DNA of 22,520 nt from WJKP01 sp964531215. Its GTDB lineage: Bacteria > Patescibacteriota > Patescibacteriia > CAIXNZ01. Shown one piece after another: positions 1 to 8,696 of this stretch (within the stretch, counting starts at the first letter, position 1; each line of letters opens with the position of its first letter). The position numbers and the translations under genes are program-made. The notes under the pieces were generated by a model. It did no database searches, was not told the DNA's origin, and saw only the letters and a program-made list of their open reading frames with translations. The stretch covers positions 1 to 22,520 of the forward strand of contig CAZHFK010000016.1 in NCBI GenBank assembly GCA_964531215.1, read 5' to 3'.

Positions 1-867
1 CCCCTGACTTAACTGAGCTTCCTCCTCAGATAAAGCATAATTAAGCATTGTACTGACATCATTTTCTAATTCTTGAGTATTTCTTTTTAAATCATTAGCT
101 GTCTCTTTTAAAGCTCTTTGAATACTGTTTTCCGGACAAATTACGCTTAACCCTTCATTTAATACCGGACAATTAACACCATGATCCTTTAACCTAAAAT
201 CCCAAATTTGTAAAGTTTGATCTTGCGTTAAAGTTATTGTCATTAATTCGGTATTTTCTTGAAATTGTCCGCCGGCGCCAATACCAAAATCAGCAGAAAT
301 AAAATCTTCTAGATTTTTCTGGCCAATTTCTTCCCAATGACTTCTTAATTCAGTCCAAGAACATTCGGGCTGATAACCCGTTTCACTCCAGCCCGGAAAC
401 ATTGGTATTTGTAAAGCTAAATCAATTGCAATACTGGGATCAAGAGTACAAACATTAATACCGGTCAAATCCTGAATTACTGTCTGAACAAAATCACCAA
501 TGGCTGCATCAGCATAACCGGACACAAACCCTTCAAAATCAGTAATAAATTGAGGTGACTCACCTTCACCGCCACTAGCCACCCAAATTGCTGTTTGCTT
601 AGCCATTAAATTAGCCAAATTACCCAAAACGTTTTTAAAAAAAACAGCCTTAATTTCTTCCCAAATTTTAGTTGTAATTCTTTCTATACTATCTCCCGTA
701 TACATTAAACTCTGCAGTGAGAGCTGACCTGGATCAACAACCGGAAATGTGGCATTAGCTTTTTTAGGCTGCCCAAACAACAAAAAAGAAAAATTAGTTA
801 AAATAAAAATCAAAACAATAATACCAATTATAACTTTTTTAGTTTTTTTAAAATTAGGCTTTATCAT
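1..867 (-). CDS. Exported hypothetical protein, C-terminus beyond the window
   Basis: The frame is open from the ATG at 867 to the window edge, giving 289 codons and no stop, so the gene continues to the left. The N-terminus is a clear signal peptide or anchor: a basic stretch (residues 1-11), a hydrophobic core (about 12-32), then AxA-like sites (KKANA, about 35-39) before TFPVVDPG. The mature part is soluble, with WVASGGEGES near residue 92 and paired Cys residues (INVCTLDPS, PECSW, NCPVLN, VICPENS) that could form disulfides outside the cell. The end we see is helical and acidic. I do not recognise a named family. Similar-looking secreted proteins occur beside type IV secretion or pilus-like genes in CPR genomes, but that is from memory and cannot be tested here. 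It lies 39 nt downstream of the thrombospondin-3 gene and is probably co-transcribed with it. No Shine-Dalgarno is visible. Confidence 0.75.
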   Translation of the reverse strand, partial: MIKPNFKKTKKVIIGIIVLIFILTNFSFLLFGQPKKANATFPVVDPGQLSLQSLMYTGDSIERITTKIWEEIKAVFFKNVLGNLANLMAKQTAIWVASGGEGESPQFITDFEGFVSGYADAAIGDFVQTVIQDLTGINVCTLDPSIAIDLALQIPMFPGWSETGYQPECSWTELRSHWEEIGQKNLEDFISADFGIGAGGQFQENTELMTITLTQDQTLQIWDFRLKDHGVNCPVLNEGLSVICPENSIQRALKETANDLKRNTQELENDVSTMLNYALSEEEAQLSQG

Positions 868-906
868 AGCCGAGAACTTATTTTATTTAAAATTTGTATC
901 TTAAAT

Positions 907-1758
907 TTAAGTAGCATTCAAGGTATCTAAAAATAACTGCCTCAATGTTTCATCGTCAATCTGCTCCAATAAACTTTTATCTATACCTCTTTGTTCCAAT
1001 TCTTGACGAATTTCTTCCGGAGATAACTCTTTTAATTCCTCTTTAATGGGTTCTTTTTCTTCCGGACTTAACTGTTCTGCCTCTTGAGCCTGTAATTCTT
1101 TGGCCTGATCAAGCATCTCTTGCAATTGAGGATCGTTAATGCCTAATTCTTCTAAAGTAATTTCTCCTGATAATAATTGAGTTTGCAACTTCAATAAATC
1201 CGAATCCATAACTGTTGAATCTGAAGCATTTAATTCATCAATTTGATTTATATTTGTATTAGAAATAGTTTCTTGCTCATTTTCCGTATCTGTTATTGCT
1301 TCGCCCGTAGCTTCCGGACCGTAACATTCTTCTCCTTCGGGACAATTCGGATCAGTACCTTGCACAATCTCTTCTTTGTCCAAAAGACCGTCACCATCAG
1401 TATCTTCCAAATAAGCACTGGTTTTATAAAGATAAATTTCACTGTAGTCACTTAAACCATCCAAATCACTATCCTGATTCTGCAATTTGGCAACATCTTC
1501 TTTTTCTTCCTCGCTATTAATATTTGTAACTTTATATTGCTCCCTTAATTCACCTCTTTTTTCTCTTAAATAACTGGAATATAAGGGTCCTTCAATATTT
1601 TTCTTAAACTGCAAATAACCTAAAACTGCAGCGAAAATTGTAATTAATACTAAAAAAAACACGAAAAATTTCTCCATCGGAGTTTTTTCTATTTTATTCG
1701 TGATTTTTTCAGTTTTTTGTTCAAAAAAATCTTTAATTTTTTCTTTTTCTTCCGGCAT
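907..1758 (-). CDS. Membrane-anchored protein with thrombospondin type-3 calcium-binding repeats
   Basis: The 283-residue protein has a charged N-terminal segment (1-29), one transmembrane helix (about 30-50) and then an extracytoplasmic part. Residues about 96-135 contain two Asp-rich loops, DSDLDGLSDYSE and DTDGDGLLDKEE, which match the thrombospondin type-3/EF-hand-like calcium-binding pattern DxDxDGxxDxxE. A short Cys pair (NCPEGEEC) follows. The C-terminal half (about 150-283) is Gln/Glu/Leu-rich and helical, probably coiled coil (KEELKELSPEEIRQELEQRG). It is likely a calcium-stabilised surface or envelope protein; its partner is unknown. It has its own promoter just upstream and is followed 39 nt later by another exported protein, so the two may act together at the cell surface. 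Confidence 0.8.
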   Translation of the reverse strand: MPEEKEKIKDFFEQKTEKITNKIEKTPMEKFFVFFLVLITIFAAVLGYLQFKKNIEGPLYSSYLREKRGELREQYKVTNINSEEEKEDVAKLQNQDSDLDGLSDYSEIYLYKTSAYLEDTDGDGLLDKEEIVQGTDPNCPEGEECYGPEATGEAITDTENEQETISNTNINQIDELNASDSTVMDSDLLKLQTQLLSGEITLEELGINDPQLQEMLDQAKELQAQEAEQLSPEEKEPIKEELKELSPEEIRQELEQRGIDKSLLEQIDDETLRQLFLDTLNAT

Positions 1759-1770
1759 TAACTTAATATT

Positions 1771-1802
1771 ATTATAACATATAACTCAAGATAATTATAC
1801 CA
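1771..1802 (-). promoter_or_regulatory. Tandem extended -10 promoters for the thrombospondin-3 gene
   Basis: Two perfect extended -10 elements occur on the minus strand: TGTTATAAT at 1771-1779 and TGGTATAAT at 1794-1802. The nearer one ends 12 nt before the ATG at 1758, so transcription would start about 5 nt from the start codon. No convincing -35 is seen for either. Confidence 0.55.
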
Positions 1803-1814
1803 TAAAAAAAACAT

Positions 1815-2684
1815 TTAAACCATAAATTGTTGATAAAGATATGCCCAATTTTTTAAACTTAATTCCTGAGGTCTAATATTTTCTCTTAAACCTATTTTTT
1901 TAAATATCCTTTTTATTTCTACATTATCCAATTTAAAACCGGCTGCCAAATTATTATGCAACTGTTTTCTGGGTGAACTAAAACCGATTTTAACCAATTG
2001 CCAAAATTTTTTCTCTTGAAAATTAGCAATTGTTTTTTTATTTAAAACTTTTTTAATTTCCTCGGGTATAGTTTGATCATAAATTTTTATCTTTAAAATA
2101 GCGCTATCAACTTTGGGCTGTGGATAAAAACTTGATTTCGTAACATAATCAATTAATTTTGGTTGGCCATAAAATAAAACGCTCAAGGCCAAAATATTCA
2201 TTTGACCCGGTTTGGCTAAAATTTTTTGCGCCACTTCTTTTTGCACCAAAACAATCATTTGTCTTGGTTTAGGTTCAAATGATAAAAATTTACGCAAAAC
2301 CGCTTTAGTTATTGAATATGGCAAATTAGCTACTAGCTTATAATTTTGACTGCCTAATTTTTGACTTATTTCACTATTTTTTATAGCTAAAATATCTGCT
2401 GGTAAAATTTGCAAATTACTAATTCCTTTAAATTGGTGTTTCAAAAAATAAACCAAACTTTTATCTAATTCTACGCTAAGCACCTTTTGGGCTATTTTGA
2501 TTAATTCTTTAGTTAAAACTCCAAAACCCGGACCGATTTCCAAAATATAATCAGTTTTTTTAAGCTCAGCCGCTTTAATGATTTTTTGTAAAACCGACTG
2601 ATCAATTAAAAAATTCTGCCCCTTTAATTTACTGGGCTTAATTCCGTATTGCCGGGATAAATACTTAATTTGAGCTAAATTCAT
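1815..2684 (-). CDS. rsmA: 16S rRNA (adenine1518-N6/adenine1519-N6)-dimethyltransferase RsmA (KsgA)
   Basis: This cytoplasmic enzyme dimethylates two adjacent adenosines in the 3' hairpin of 16S rRNA, using S-adenosylmethionine, late in small-subunit assembly. The protein is 289 residues, a normal length. It shows the family signature in order: KLKGQNFLID (about 19-28), the SAM-binding loop ILEIGPGFGVLTKE (about 47-60), an acidic strand VELD (about 71-74), PADIL (about 95-99), and the catalytic NLPYSI (120-125). The C-terminal part carries the small helical domain. It is the last clear gene of the operon that begins with prfB, 12 nt after the DUF2304 gene. The start ATG at 2684 agrees with the usual N-terminus. 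No oddities are seen. Confidence 0.96.
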   Translation of the reverse strand: MNLAQIKYLSRQYGIKPSKLKGQNFLIDQSVLQKIIKAAELKKTDYILEIGPGFGVLTKELIKIAQKVLSVELDKSLVYFLKHQFKGISNLQILPADILAIKNSEISQKLGSQNYKLVANLPYSITKAVLRKFLSFEPKPRQMIVLVQKEVAQKILAKPGQMNILALSVLFYGQPKLIDYVTKSSFYPQPKVDSAILKIKIYDQTIPEEIKKVLNKKTIANFQEKKFWQLVKIGFSSPRKQLHNNLAAGFKLDNVEIKRIFKKIGLRENIRPQELSLKNWAYLYQQFMV

Positions 2685-2696
2685 TTAAATAAAATT

Positions 2697-3041
2697 TTAA
2701 TCTTTACTTCCGGTATTATCCTCTTTTTCTGTCAAAGCTATTTCTCTGACTATTTGGGTAATATCTTTTTCAATTTTATCCAAACGCACCAAAATCCTAA
2801 AAACCAAATAAAATAAAATTAAAATTGAAATATAAATAACCAAATCAACACCCCTGCCTACTCCTACCCAATTGGCAATAAGTGCTGTTGATTCGGGAAA
2901 AATTACTACAAAACCGACCATTAACCAAAAAATTAACCATAAAATAAATTCCTGTAATGAAATAATTCGATCTTTATAACGCAAACCGACCCTGGAAATA
3001 ACGAATAAAATAAATAAAATTAAAAATATTTGAATTAACAT
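2697..3041 (-). CDS. DUF2304 family membrane protein
   Basis: The 114-residue protein has three hydrophobic helices (about 2-19, 33-50 and 64-84) and a charged cytoplasmic tail. The pattern FPESTALIANWVGVGRGVDL followed by a helix and KIEKDITQIVREIAL is characteristic of DUF2304, as I know the family. These proteins are commonly encoded next to GT2 glycosyltransferases of the dolichol-phosphate-mannose-synthase type and are thought to help them at the membrane, although the biochemical role is not established. Here such a GT2 gene is in the same operon (5495-6169), separated by the alpha-glucosidase and ROK kinase genes. It lies 9 nt after the ROK gene. Confidence 0.85.
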   Translation of the reverse strand: MLIQIFLILFILFVISRVGLRYKDRIISLQEFILWLIFWLMVGFVVIFPESTALIANWVGVGRGVDLVIYISILILFYLVFRILVRLDKIEKDITQIVREIALTEKEDNTGSKD

Positions 3042-3050
3042 AAAAAATTG

Positions 3051-3857
3051 TTAATTTATTAAACTTAAGGCGCCATAAAGTCCGCTTAAATCACCTTTTT
3101 TAGCTTTTTTTAAATCAGGTATCCGGGGAAAAATATTAACGGTCCGCTTTAAGTATTTTTTTATTAAATTTAAATTAATACTGGCCATCAAAGAACCTCC
3201 TAAAATAATTATTTCCGGTGACCAAAGTACTACCAAATTATTTAAACCATAAGCCAATAATTTGGCTTCATTTTGCCAAATTTTTTGATTTTTTATTTTC
3301 TTAGCCGATTTTTTGTATTTTTTTTCCAAATAAGAACCTGAAATATTTTCTTCCAAAGTCTGGCTATTTTTTTTACCATCATAATTTATCAGCTGATGCC
3401 CCGGCTCAAAGCCTAGACTGGCTTGATCAATTTTTTTATTGATTATCCTGGCTCCGCCAACACCGGTACTGACAGTCAAATAAGCAATGATTTTATAACC
3501 TTGCCCGGCGCCGTAATTTGCTTCACCCAAACCAGCTAAAGCCGCGTCATTTTCCAAAAAAACTCGTGCTTTTAATTCCCGTTGTAATTTATTTTTTAAA
3601 GGTTGATTAATCCAGGTCTCTAAATTAGGCGCATTCACTAGTTTTGATTTGGTTTTATCCAAAGGCCCGGCCAAACCGCCGTAAACTGCTTTGAATTTTT
3701 TACCCTGACTTAAAACCAAAGCCTGCTTAGAAATTAAATCAATCCCCTCTGCAAAATTTTTCGGTGTAGAAAATATTTTTACTTGATCTAATTTTTTACC
3801 ATTTTTAGTGATTGCCAACCTGGTTTTGGTACCGCCAATATCAAAAAGCAAATACAT
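3051..3857 (-). CDS. ROK family sugar kinase
   Basis: ROK proteins are ATP-dependent sugar kinases (glucose, fructose, N-acetylhexosamines) or related regulators; no DNA-binding domain is present here, so a kinase is likely. The 268-residue protein has the phosphate-1 loop LFDIGGTKTRLAI (4-16), the catalytic Asp in LENDAALAGLGEA (Asp104), the phosphate-2 loop VSTGVGGARI (129-138) and EPGH (151-154). The usual zinc-binding CxCGxxGCxE motif after EPGH is missing, and the protein has no cysteine at all. The substrate cannot be told; glucose is reasonable because it follows an alpha-glucosidase gene by 5 nt, which would allow capture of released glucose as glucose 6-phosphate. Confidence 0.88.
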   Translation of the reverse strand: MYLLFDIGGTKTRLAITKNGKKLDQVKIFSTPKNFAEGIDLISKQALVLSQGKKFKAVYGGLAGPLDKTKSKLVNAPNLETWINQPLKNKLQRELKARVFLENDAALAGLGEANYGAGQGYKIIAYLTVSTGVGGARIINKKIDQASLGFEPGHQLINYDGKKNSQTLEENISGSYLEKKYKKSAKKIKNQKIWQNEAKLLAYGLNNLVVLWSPEIIILGGSLMASINLNLIKKYLKRTVNIFPRIPDLKKAKKGDLSGLYGALSLIN

Positions 3858-3862
3858 ATTAA

Positions 3863-5492
3863 TTATTTTTTAAGTTTTAAAATATAACCTTCAAAAGGTC
3901 TTAAATATAATTTATTCAAATTAATTTTTTGGCCTGATTTTTTGGTTAAATAAGTATTACAGACCAATTCGGCCTGAGAAAAAGGTAATGATAATTTTTT
4001 TCTCTTACTGGCAAAATTTAAAATTATTAAAACTTTTTCTTTGGTTGTTTCTCTGACATAAGCAAAAATATCCTTTGTTCTTATGTCCAGAGAATAATAA
4101 ATACCATCAGTAATTGCTTCTGATTTTTTTCGAAAATTAATCAAAGTCTTATATAAATTTAAAATTGATTTATTATCTGCCAATTCTTTTTTCACGTTAA
4201 ATATTAAATAATTTCTGGCTACTGGTAACCACGGCTTAGCTTTGGAAAAACCGGCATATTTTTGCGTTGACCATTGCATGGGTGTACGATGGCTGTCTCT
4301 GCCCAAATCAAAGCCTGGCACATTTTTACCCCAAGGATCTTTTTGTTGACTTGGCTTAATTGGCACATCAGACATGCCGATTTCTTCGCCGTAATAAATA
4401 AAAGGCATCCCTTGTAAAGTTAATTGCAACATTGCCACTAATCTGGCTTTTTTACGGCTTTCTAAGCGGGAAGCCACCCGGGGACGGTCATGATTGCCTA
4501 AAACAAAATTGGGCCAGTCACCTTCGCTTAAATTTTCCTTATAATTATCCAAAAAATTACGATAAGCCCAGGCGCTCCAAGGTAATCTTATAAAGTTAAA
4601 ATTAAACGGCGCATGCTGGCCTTTTTGGCAAAGTTTATAATATTTTTTAATCTCGGAAATTTTTGTCTTATAAAAAACTTCACTGACTAAAAATTTATTT
4701 TTATATTCTCCTATAGTATCACAAAATTGATTTAAAATATCCAAAGTTTTTGGACGACCTCGATCATAAACATTTAAAAATTGGCGATAAGGATCATCAT
4801 GTCCTGGGATATAACGAGGATTAATAGGATTGTCCCTAAACTTTGCGTCTTTAATAATATGATAAACCGCATCCAAACGAAACCCGTCAACTTCTTTATC
4901 AAGCCAAAATTTTAAAATTTTATTCATTTCTTTACGTACTTCGGAATTGCGCCAATTCAAATCAGGCTGGAAAGCTAAAAAAGAATGCAGATAATATTCC
5001 CCTGTTTTTTCATCAAATTGCCAGGCTGAACCGCCAAAACGGCTCAACCAATTATTGGGTGGTGAACCGTCAGGTTTTGGTTTATGCCAAATATACCAGT
5101 CTCGTTTGGGATTTTTTTTAGAAGAACGTGATTCAATAAACCATTTATGCTGATCCGAAGTATGATTTGGCACAAAATCCATTAAAATTTTTATATTACG
5201 ACGATGCGCTTCCTTAACAAATTGATNNNNNNNNNNTATTGCCAACAACAGGATCTACCTGGTAATAATCAGAAATATCATAACCAAAATCTTTCATTGG
5301 TGATTTATAAATCGGACACAACCAAATCGCATCAACTTTTAAAACTTTTTCCAAATAATCAAGTCTGGAAATTATACCTTTTAAATCACCGATACCATTA
5401 CCGGTAGTATCCTGAAAACTACGAGGATAAACCTGATAAATAATATCATTAATCTCCCATTGTAATTCTTTTTTATTTTTAGCTTTAGGCAT
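3863..5492 (-). CDS. GH13 alpha-glucosidase, interrupted by an assembly gap
   Basis: This is a cytoplasmic glycoside hydrolase family 13 enzyme cleaving alpha-glucosidic bonds of malto- or isomalto-oligosaccharides. It is read as two pieces: residues 1-85 (5492-5238) with IIYQVYPRSFQDTTGNGIGD and DFGYDISDYYQVDP, then from 5224 QFVKEAHRRN, DFVPNHTS (region I), DGFRLDAV with the nucleophile Asp (region II), LVSEVFY with the acid/base Glu (region III) and GNHDRPR with the transition-state Asp (region IV). The C-terminal beta domain ends in FEGYILKL. The two pieces are in different frames only because the N run is ten bases long; in this family the missing residues are about five (MEDFD-like), which fits a real gap of 12 bases. 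Total length would be about 543 residues, normal for the family. It sits 2 nt after the GT2 gene. There is no signal peptide. Exact substrate specificity is uncertain. Confidence 0.92.
5227..5236. other. Assembly gap (ten Ns) inside the GH13 gene
   Basis: Ten N characters interrupt the GH13 coding region. The flanking frames match one protein if the true gap length is a multiple of three; 12 bases best fits the family alignment. Confidence 0.99.
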
Positions 5493-5494
5493 TA

Positions 5495-6169
5495 TTATTT
5501 TCTAAAAAATTTAGCAAAAATTAAATCACGTAAAATCTTGAACCCACTTAAAAATTTTTGTCCGTATTCATGATAAATAATTTCCACTGGTACTTCTTGA
5601 TAATTTAAATTATGTAATCTAATTAAATCTAAAATTTCAGTTGCATGAGCCATGCCGTCTTGTTGAATATCAATTTTTTGCGCAGCTTGTCTGGTTAGCG
5701 CCCGAAATCCGCAATGAGCATCGGTTAATTTTAAACCTGTCAACAACCAATTTAAAAAACTGGCCGGTTTTAAAATAAAATATTTTTTAGTCCAGGGAAC
5801 CTGAGATTTATTGTCTAAAAAACGTGAACCCAAACCAATATCTGCCTCATTATTTAATAATGGCTTAACTACTTTACTAATATCATTTATTTTCATTTGA
5901 CCGTCGGCGTCAAAATGGACAATAATTTCAGCGCCTTGGTCCAAGGCAAATTGCGTACCGGTCTGCAAGGCCGCACCCTGCCCGCGATTAACCAAATGAT
6001 TAAGACTATAAACTGGTGAATTATTTAAAATGCTCTGAGTTTTATCAGTCGAACAATCATTTACAACCACAATATTAGAAGTTATAATCAATAACTCTTC
6101 TAAAACATATCTAATTCTTTTTTCTTCATTATAGGCCGGGATAATTACCCAAATGCCATTGTCTAGCAT
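5495..6169 (-). CDS. Family 2 glycosyltransferase (DPM-synthase-like)
   Basis: This is a GT-A fold glycosyltransferase that probably moves a sugar from a nucleotide-sugar to a polyprenyl phosphate at the inner face of the membrane. The 224-residue protein has the N-terminal IPAYNEEKRI, the acidic VVNDCSTDKT, the metal-binding DADGQ (about 95-99), GLGSRFLDN, and the acceptor-side DAHCGFRALTRQA. There are no membrane helices, unlike two-domain GtrB proteins, which fits the presence of a separate DUF2304 membrane protein in the same operon as a possible partner. It lies 21 nt downstream of prfB and 2 nt upstream of the alpha-glucosidase. The donor sugar is unknown. Confidence 0.9.
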   Translation of the reverse strand: MLDNGIWVIIPAYNEEKRIRYVLEELLIITSNIVVVNDCSTDKTQSILNNSPVYSLNHLVNRGQGAALQTGTQFALDQGAEIIVHFDADGQMKINDISKVVKPLLNNEADIGLGSRFLDNKSQVPWTKKYFILKPASFLNWLLTGLKLTDAHCGFRALTRQAAQKIDIQQDGMAHATEILDLIRLHNLNYQEVPVEIIYHEYGQKFLSGFKILRDLIFAKFFRK

Positions 6170-6190
6170 ATATAATTAATTTAAGAATAT

Positions 6191-7285
6191 TTATTTCTTT
6201 TTTAAATAAGCTTCAATAAAACCATCTAAATTACCGTCTAAAACCGACTGAATATCAGTTTCTTCATAATTAGTCCGATGATCTTTAACCAATTGATAAG
6301 GCTGCATAACATAAGACCTGATTTGATTGCCCCAAATTGCTTCTGAAAATTCACCTCTTAATTGTTTTTTTTCTGCTTCTTTTTCGGTTTCGTTTAATTT
6401 TTGTAATTTTGATTTTAAAATATTTAAAGCTCTTTCTTTATTTTGAGCTTGCGACCGTTCACTTTGACAAGAAACACTTATATTAGTTGGCAAATGAGTA
6501 ATCCTCACTGCTGATTCTGTTTTATTAACTGATTGACCGCCATGTCCTGACGCTCGAAAAGTTTCAATTTTTAAATCTTCTGGTTTAATTTCAATATTTG
6601 TTTCTTGGTCTATTTCAGGAATAACCTCAACTAAAGCAAATGAAGTATGACGCATTCCTTCAGCATCAAAAGGCGATATTCTTACCAAACGATGAACTCC
6701 ATTCTCTGATTTTAAATTTCCATAAGCAAAACTACCCTCGACTAAAATTACTGCTGATTTTATCCCCGCTTCTGAACCGGTATTTTTATCCAAAATTTTA
6801 GTTTTAAAACCTTTTTTTTCACTATAACGTAAATACATTCTGAGTAATATTTCTGCCCAATCCTGAGCATCCAGCCCGCCTGTACCGGCATGAATGGCTA
6901 TGATCGCATTATTTTTATCATATTTTTCTCTAAAAAATAAATAAAATTCCAAATCAGTAAATTTTTTAACTAATTCTTGATATTTTGTTTCTATTTCTTT
7001 ACGTAAATTAACAGTTTGATCTTTTTCATCCAATTTAACCATTTCTAATAAATCATTGACTTCATCTTTTATTTGCGACCAAGTTGCAATCTCTGACTTT
7101 AAGTCACTGGCTTTTTGACTGATTTTTTTAGCCTGTTCTTGCTCTTGCCAAAAATCCGGTTGGTTCATTAATTTTTCCAGATTTTTTGATTCTTCAATTT
7201 TATTATCAATTTCAAGAAAACCCCAGGATTGTTTGATTTTAGTTTTTAGATCCTGAAGTTGATTGACTAATTCTTGTTCTTTCAT
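6191..7285 (-). CDS. prfB: Peptide chain release factor 2
   Basis: RF2 recognises UAA and UGA stop codons on the ribosome and triggers peptide release. The 364-residue protein has the RF2 tripeptide anticodon SPF (204-206, in HRLVRISPFDAEG) and the catalytic GGQ (249-251, in ASGHGGQSVNKTESAV). The SPF motif separates it from RF1 (PxT). The N-terminal region SWGFLEIDNKIEE (20-32) corresponds to the site where most bacterial prfB genes carry an in-frame TGA and a programmed +1 frameshift; here the frame is continuous (GGT TTT CTT GAA), so the autoregulatory frameshift is absent. The gene heads the operon running to rsmA and has a promoter ending 7 nt before its ATG. Its presence supports TGA as a true stop in this organism. 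Confidence 0.97.
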   Translation of the reverse strand: MKEQELVNQLQDLKTKIKQSWGFLEIDNKIEESKNLEKLMNQPDFWQEQEQAKKISQKASDLKSEIATWSQIKDEVNDLLEMVKLDEKDQTVNLRKEIETKYQELVKKFTDLEFYLFFREKYDKNNAIIAIHAGTGGLDAQDWAEILLRMYLRYSEKKGFKTKILDKNTGSEAGIKSAVILVEGSFAYGNLKSENGVHRLVRISPFDAEGMRHTSFALVEVIPEIDQETNIEIKPEDLKIETFRASGHGGQSVNKTESAVRITHLPTNISVSCQSERSQAQNKERALNILKSKLQKLNETEKEAEKKQLRGEFSEAIWGNQIRSYVMQPYQLVKDHRTNYEETDIQSVLDGNLDGFIEAYLKKK

Positions 7286-7292
7286 ATCTTTA

Positions 7293-7320
7293 ATCTTAGC
7301 AAAAAATTATCAGTTTGCAA
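7293..7320 (-). promoter_or_regulatory. Predicted prfB operon promoter
   Basis: On the minus strand TTGCAA (7315-7320) is followed by a 16-nt spacer and TAAGAT (7293-7298), preceded by TGC, which makes an extended -10. Only seven bases (TAAAGAT) separate it from the prfB ATG, so the transcript would be leaderless or nearly so. Confidence 0.5.
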
Positions 7321-7323
7321 AGT

Positions 7324-7353
7324 AAAAACAGCGTGCCAATTGGCACGCTGTTT
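7324..7353 (-). terminator. Rho-independent terminator of the HtrA-type gene
   Basis: A perfect 28-bp palindrome (7326-7353) has GC-rich arms around a central AATT (CAGCGTGCC-AATT-GGCACGCTG). On the minus strand it is followed by TTTTTACT, as expected for termination after the protease gene and before prfB. Confidence 0.85.
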
Positions 7354-7371
7354 GCTTTATATAAATAAATT

Positions 7372-8631
7372 TTAATCTATTGCCCTCTCCACTAATTCTA
7401 CCTGAACATTTTTTTCCTCACCATCATGTAATATTTTCAGTTCTATTTCATCACCAGGCACATAACGAGCCAAAACTCTGCCCAAAGAATGATTTTGATC
7501 GATTTTCTGCTCATTAACTTGTAAAATAATATCATTTGCTGCCAAGCCGGCTTTATCTGCCGGTGAACCTGGTACGACAGCCAAAATATCCGGATTATTT
7601 CCTTGAACAATTAAAGCCCCATAATCAACCGGTAAATCATTTATTTCTGCCATTTTTTTATTAATCATTACATATCTGACACCTAGAAAAGGCCTGACAA
7701 TTTTACCGTATTTTTCAATACTGGTAATTACTTGTTTAGCTTCATTTATGGGAATGGCAAAACCAACTAACTGACCGGCCCGAGAAATAGCAGTACTAAT
7801 ACCGATTACTTGCCCTTGCAAATTTAATAAAGGACCGCCTGAATTACCGGGATTAATAGCGGCATCAGTCTGAATTGCTTCTTCAATTACTTCTGAATAC
7901 CCCAAACTGCCACCAGCCTCAACACGACGGCCAATACCACTAATCACGCCACGGGTAACTGTATTTCTAAATTCTGATAAAGTATTACCAATTGCAATAA
8001 CTGTCTGCCCGATTTCAATATTATCAGAATCACCCAAGGCTAACGGTTGTAAATCATCAGCATCAATTTTAATAACTGCCAGATCATTGATCGGATCACG
8101 AGCCAAAACTTCTGCTTCAAATTTTTTACCCTCATTAGTCAAAACTGTGTAGTCAGCTTCTTCATCAATAACTACATGTTTATTGGTCAGAATCAAACCG
8201 TCTTCTGAAATAATAAATCCTGTTCCACCACCGATTTCTTGTTTTTGCTCGCCTTTCTCTGGTGCTAATTCTGGTTGAGGTTGTTCAAATCTAAAACCAA
8301 AAGGACCTAAATTAAAATAATCATCTAAAGGGCCCGTTGAGCTATAAATATCTTTTAATTCTTTACTTACAATAATACTGACAACAGAAGGACTGGCTGT
8401 TTTTACCACATCAATAGTTGCTGATTCTTCCTCTAGTAAAGTAATTTTTTCTGTCTCAACCTTTTTAATTTTTAAACCATTATCACCAACTAATTGATCC
8501 AAATTTTGTAAAATCAAAAAACTGGTTACGGCTCCGGCTAAAGCGCCTAAAATCAAACTTGAAACAATTATTATAGCCCAAAATTTTTGAATTGAAAATT
8601 TTTCATTTTTTTTAGGTTCTTGAAAAAGCAT
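7372..8631 (-). CDS. HtrA/DegP-type membrane-anchored serine protease (S1C) with PDZ domain
   Basis: These proteases degrade or sense misfolded proteins in the cell envelope. The protein is 419 residues from the ATG at 8631. It has an N-terminal membrane anchor (about 18-44), a trypsin-like domain with the full triad (His152 in LTNKHVV, Asp183 in DPINDLAVIKI, Ser264 in NPGNSGGPL), and one C-terminal PDZ domain (about 315-410, FLGVRYVMI to GDEIELKIL). An in-frame TTG lies 18 nt upstream, but AAAGGGGATG just before the ATG at 8631 is a good ribosome site, so I chose that start. A linker rich in Pro, Gln and Glu (about 100-134) sits where the protease LA loop would be. It lies between two terminators, so it may be transcribed alone or by readthrough; no promoter of its own is clear. 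Confidence 0.94.
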   Translation of the reverse strand: MLFQEPKKNEKFSIQKFWAIIIVSSLILGALAGAVTSFLILQNLDQLVGDNGLKIKKVETEKITLLEEESATIDVVKTASPSVVSIIVSKELKDIYSSTGPLDDYFNLGPFGFRFEQPQPELAPEKGEQKQEIGGGTGFIISEDGLILTNKHVVIDEEADYTVLTNEGKKFEAEVLARDPINDLAVIKIDADDLQPLALGDSDNIEIGQTVIAIGNTLSEFRNTVTRGVISGIGRRVEAGGSLGYSEVIEEAIQTDAAINPGNSGGPLLNLQGQVIGISTAISRAGQLVGFAIPINEAKQVITSIEKYGKIVRPFLGVRYVMINKKMAEINDLPVDYGALIVQGNNPDILAVVPGSPADKAGLAANDIILQVNEQKIDQNHSLGRVLARYVPGDEIELKILHDGEEKNVQVELVERAID

Positions 8632-8640
8632 AACATCCCC

Positions 8641-8675
8641 TTTAAACAAAGACAGGAAAATAAAATTTTCCTGTC
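8641..8675 (-). terminator. Hairpin terminator after the zinc-ribbon gene
   Basis: GACAGGAAAA (8651-8660) pairs with TTTTCCTGTC (8666-8675) across a 5-nt loop. On the minus strand it is followed by TTTGTTT. Its tail touches the ribosome site of the protease gene, so partial readthrough or attenuation of that gene is possible. Confidence 0.65.
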
Positions 8676-8696
8676 TTGAATAATAGTTATTAAAAT

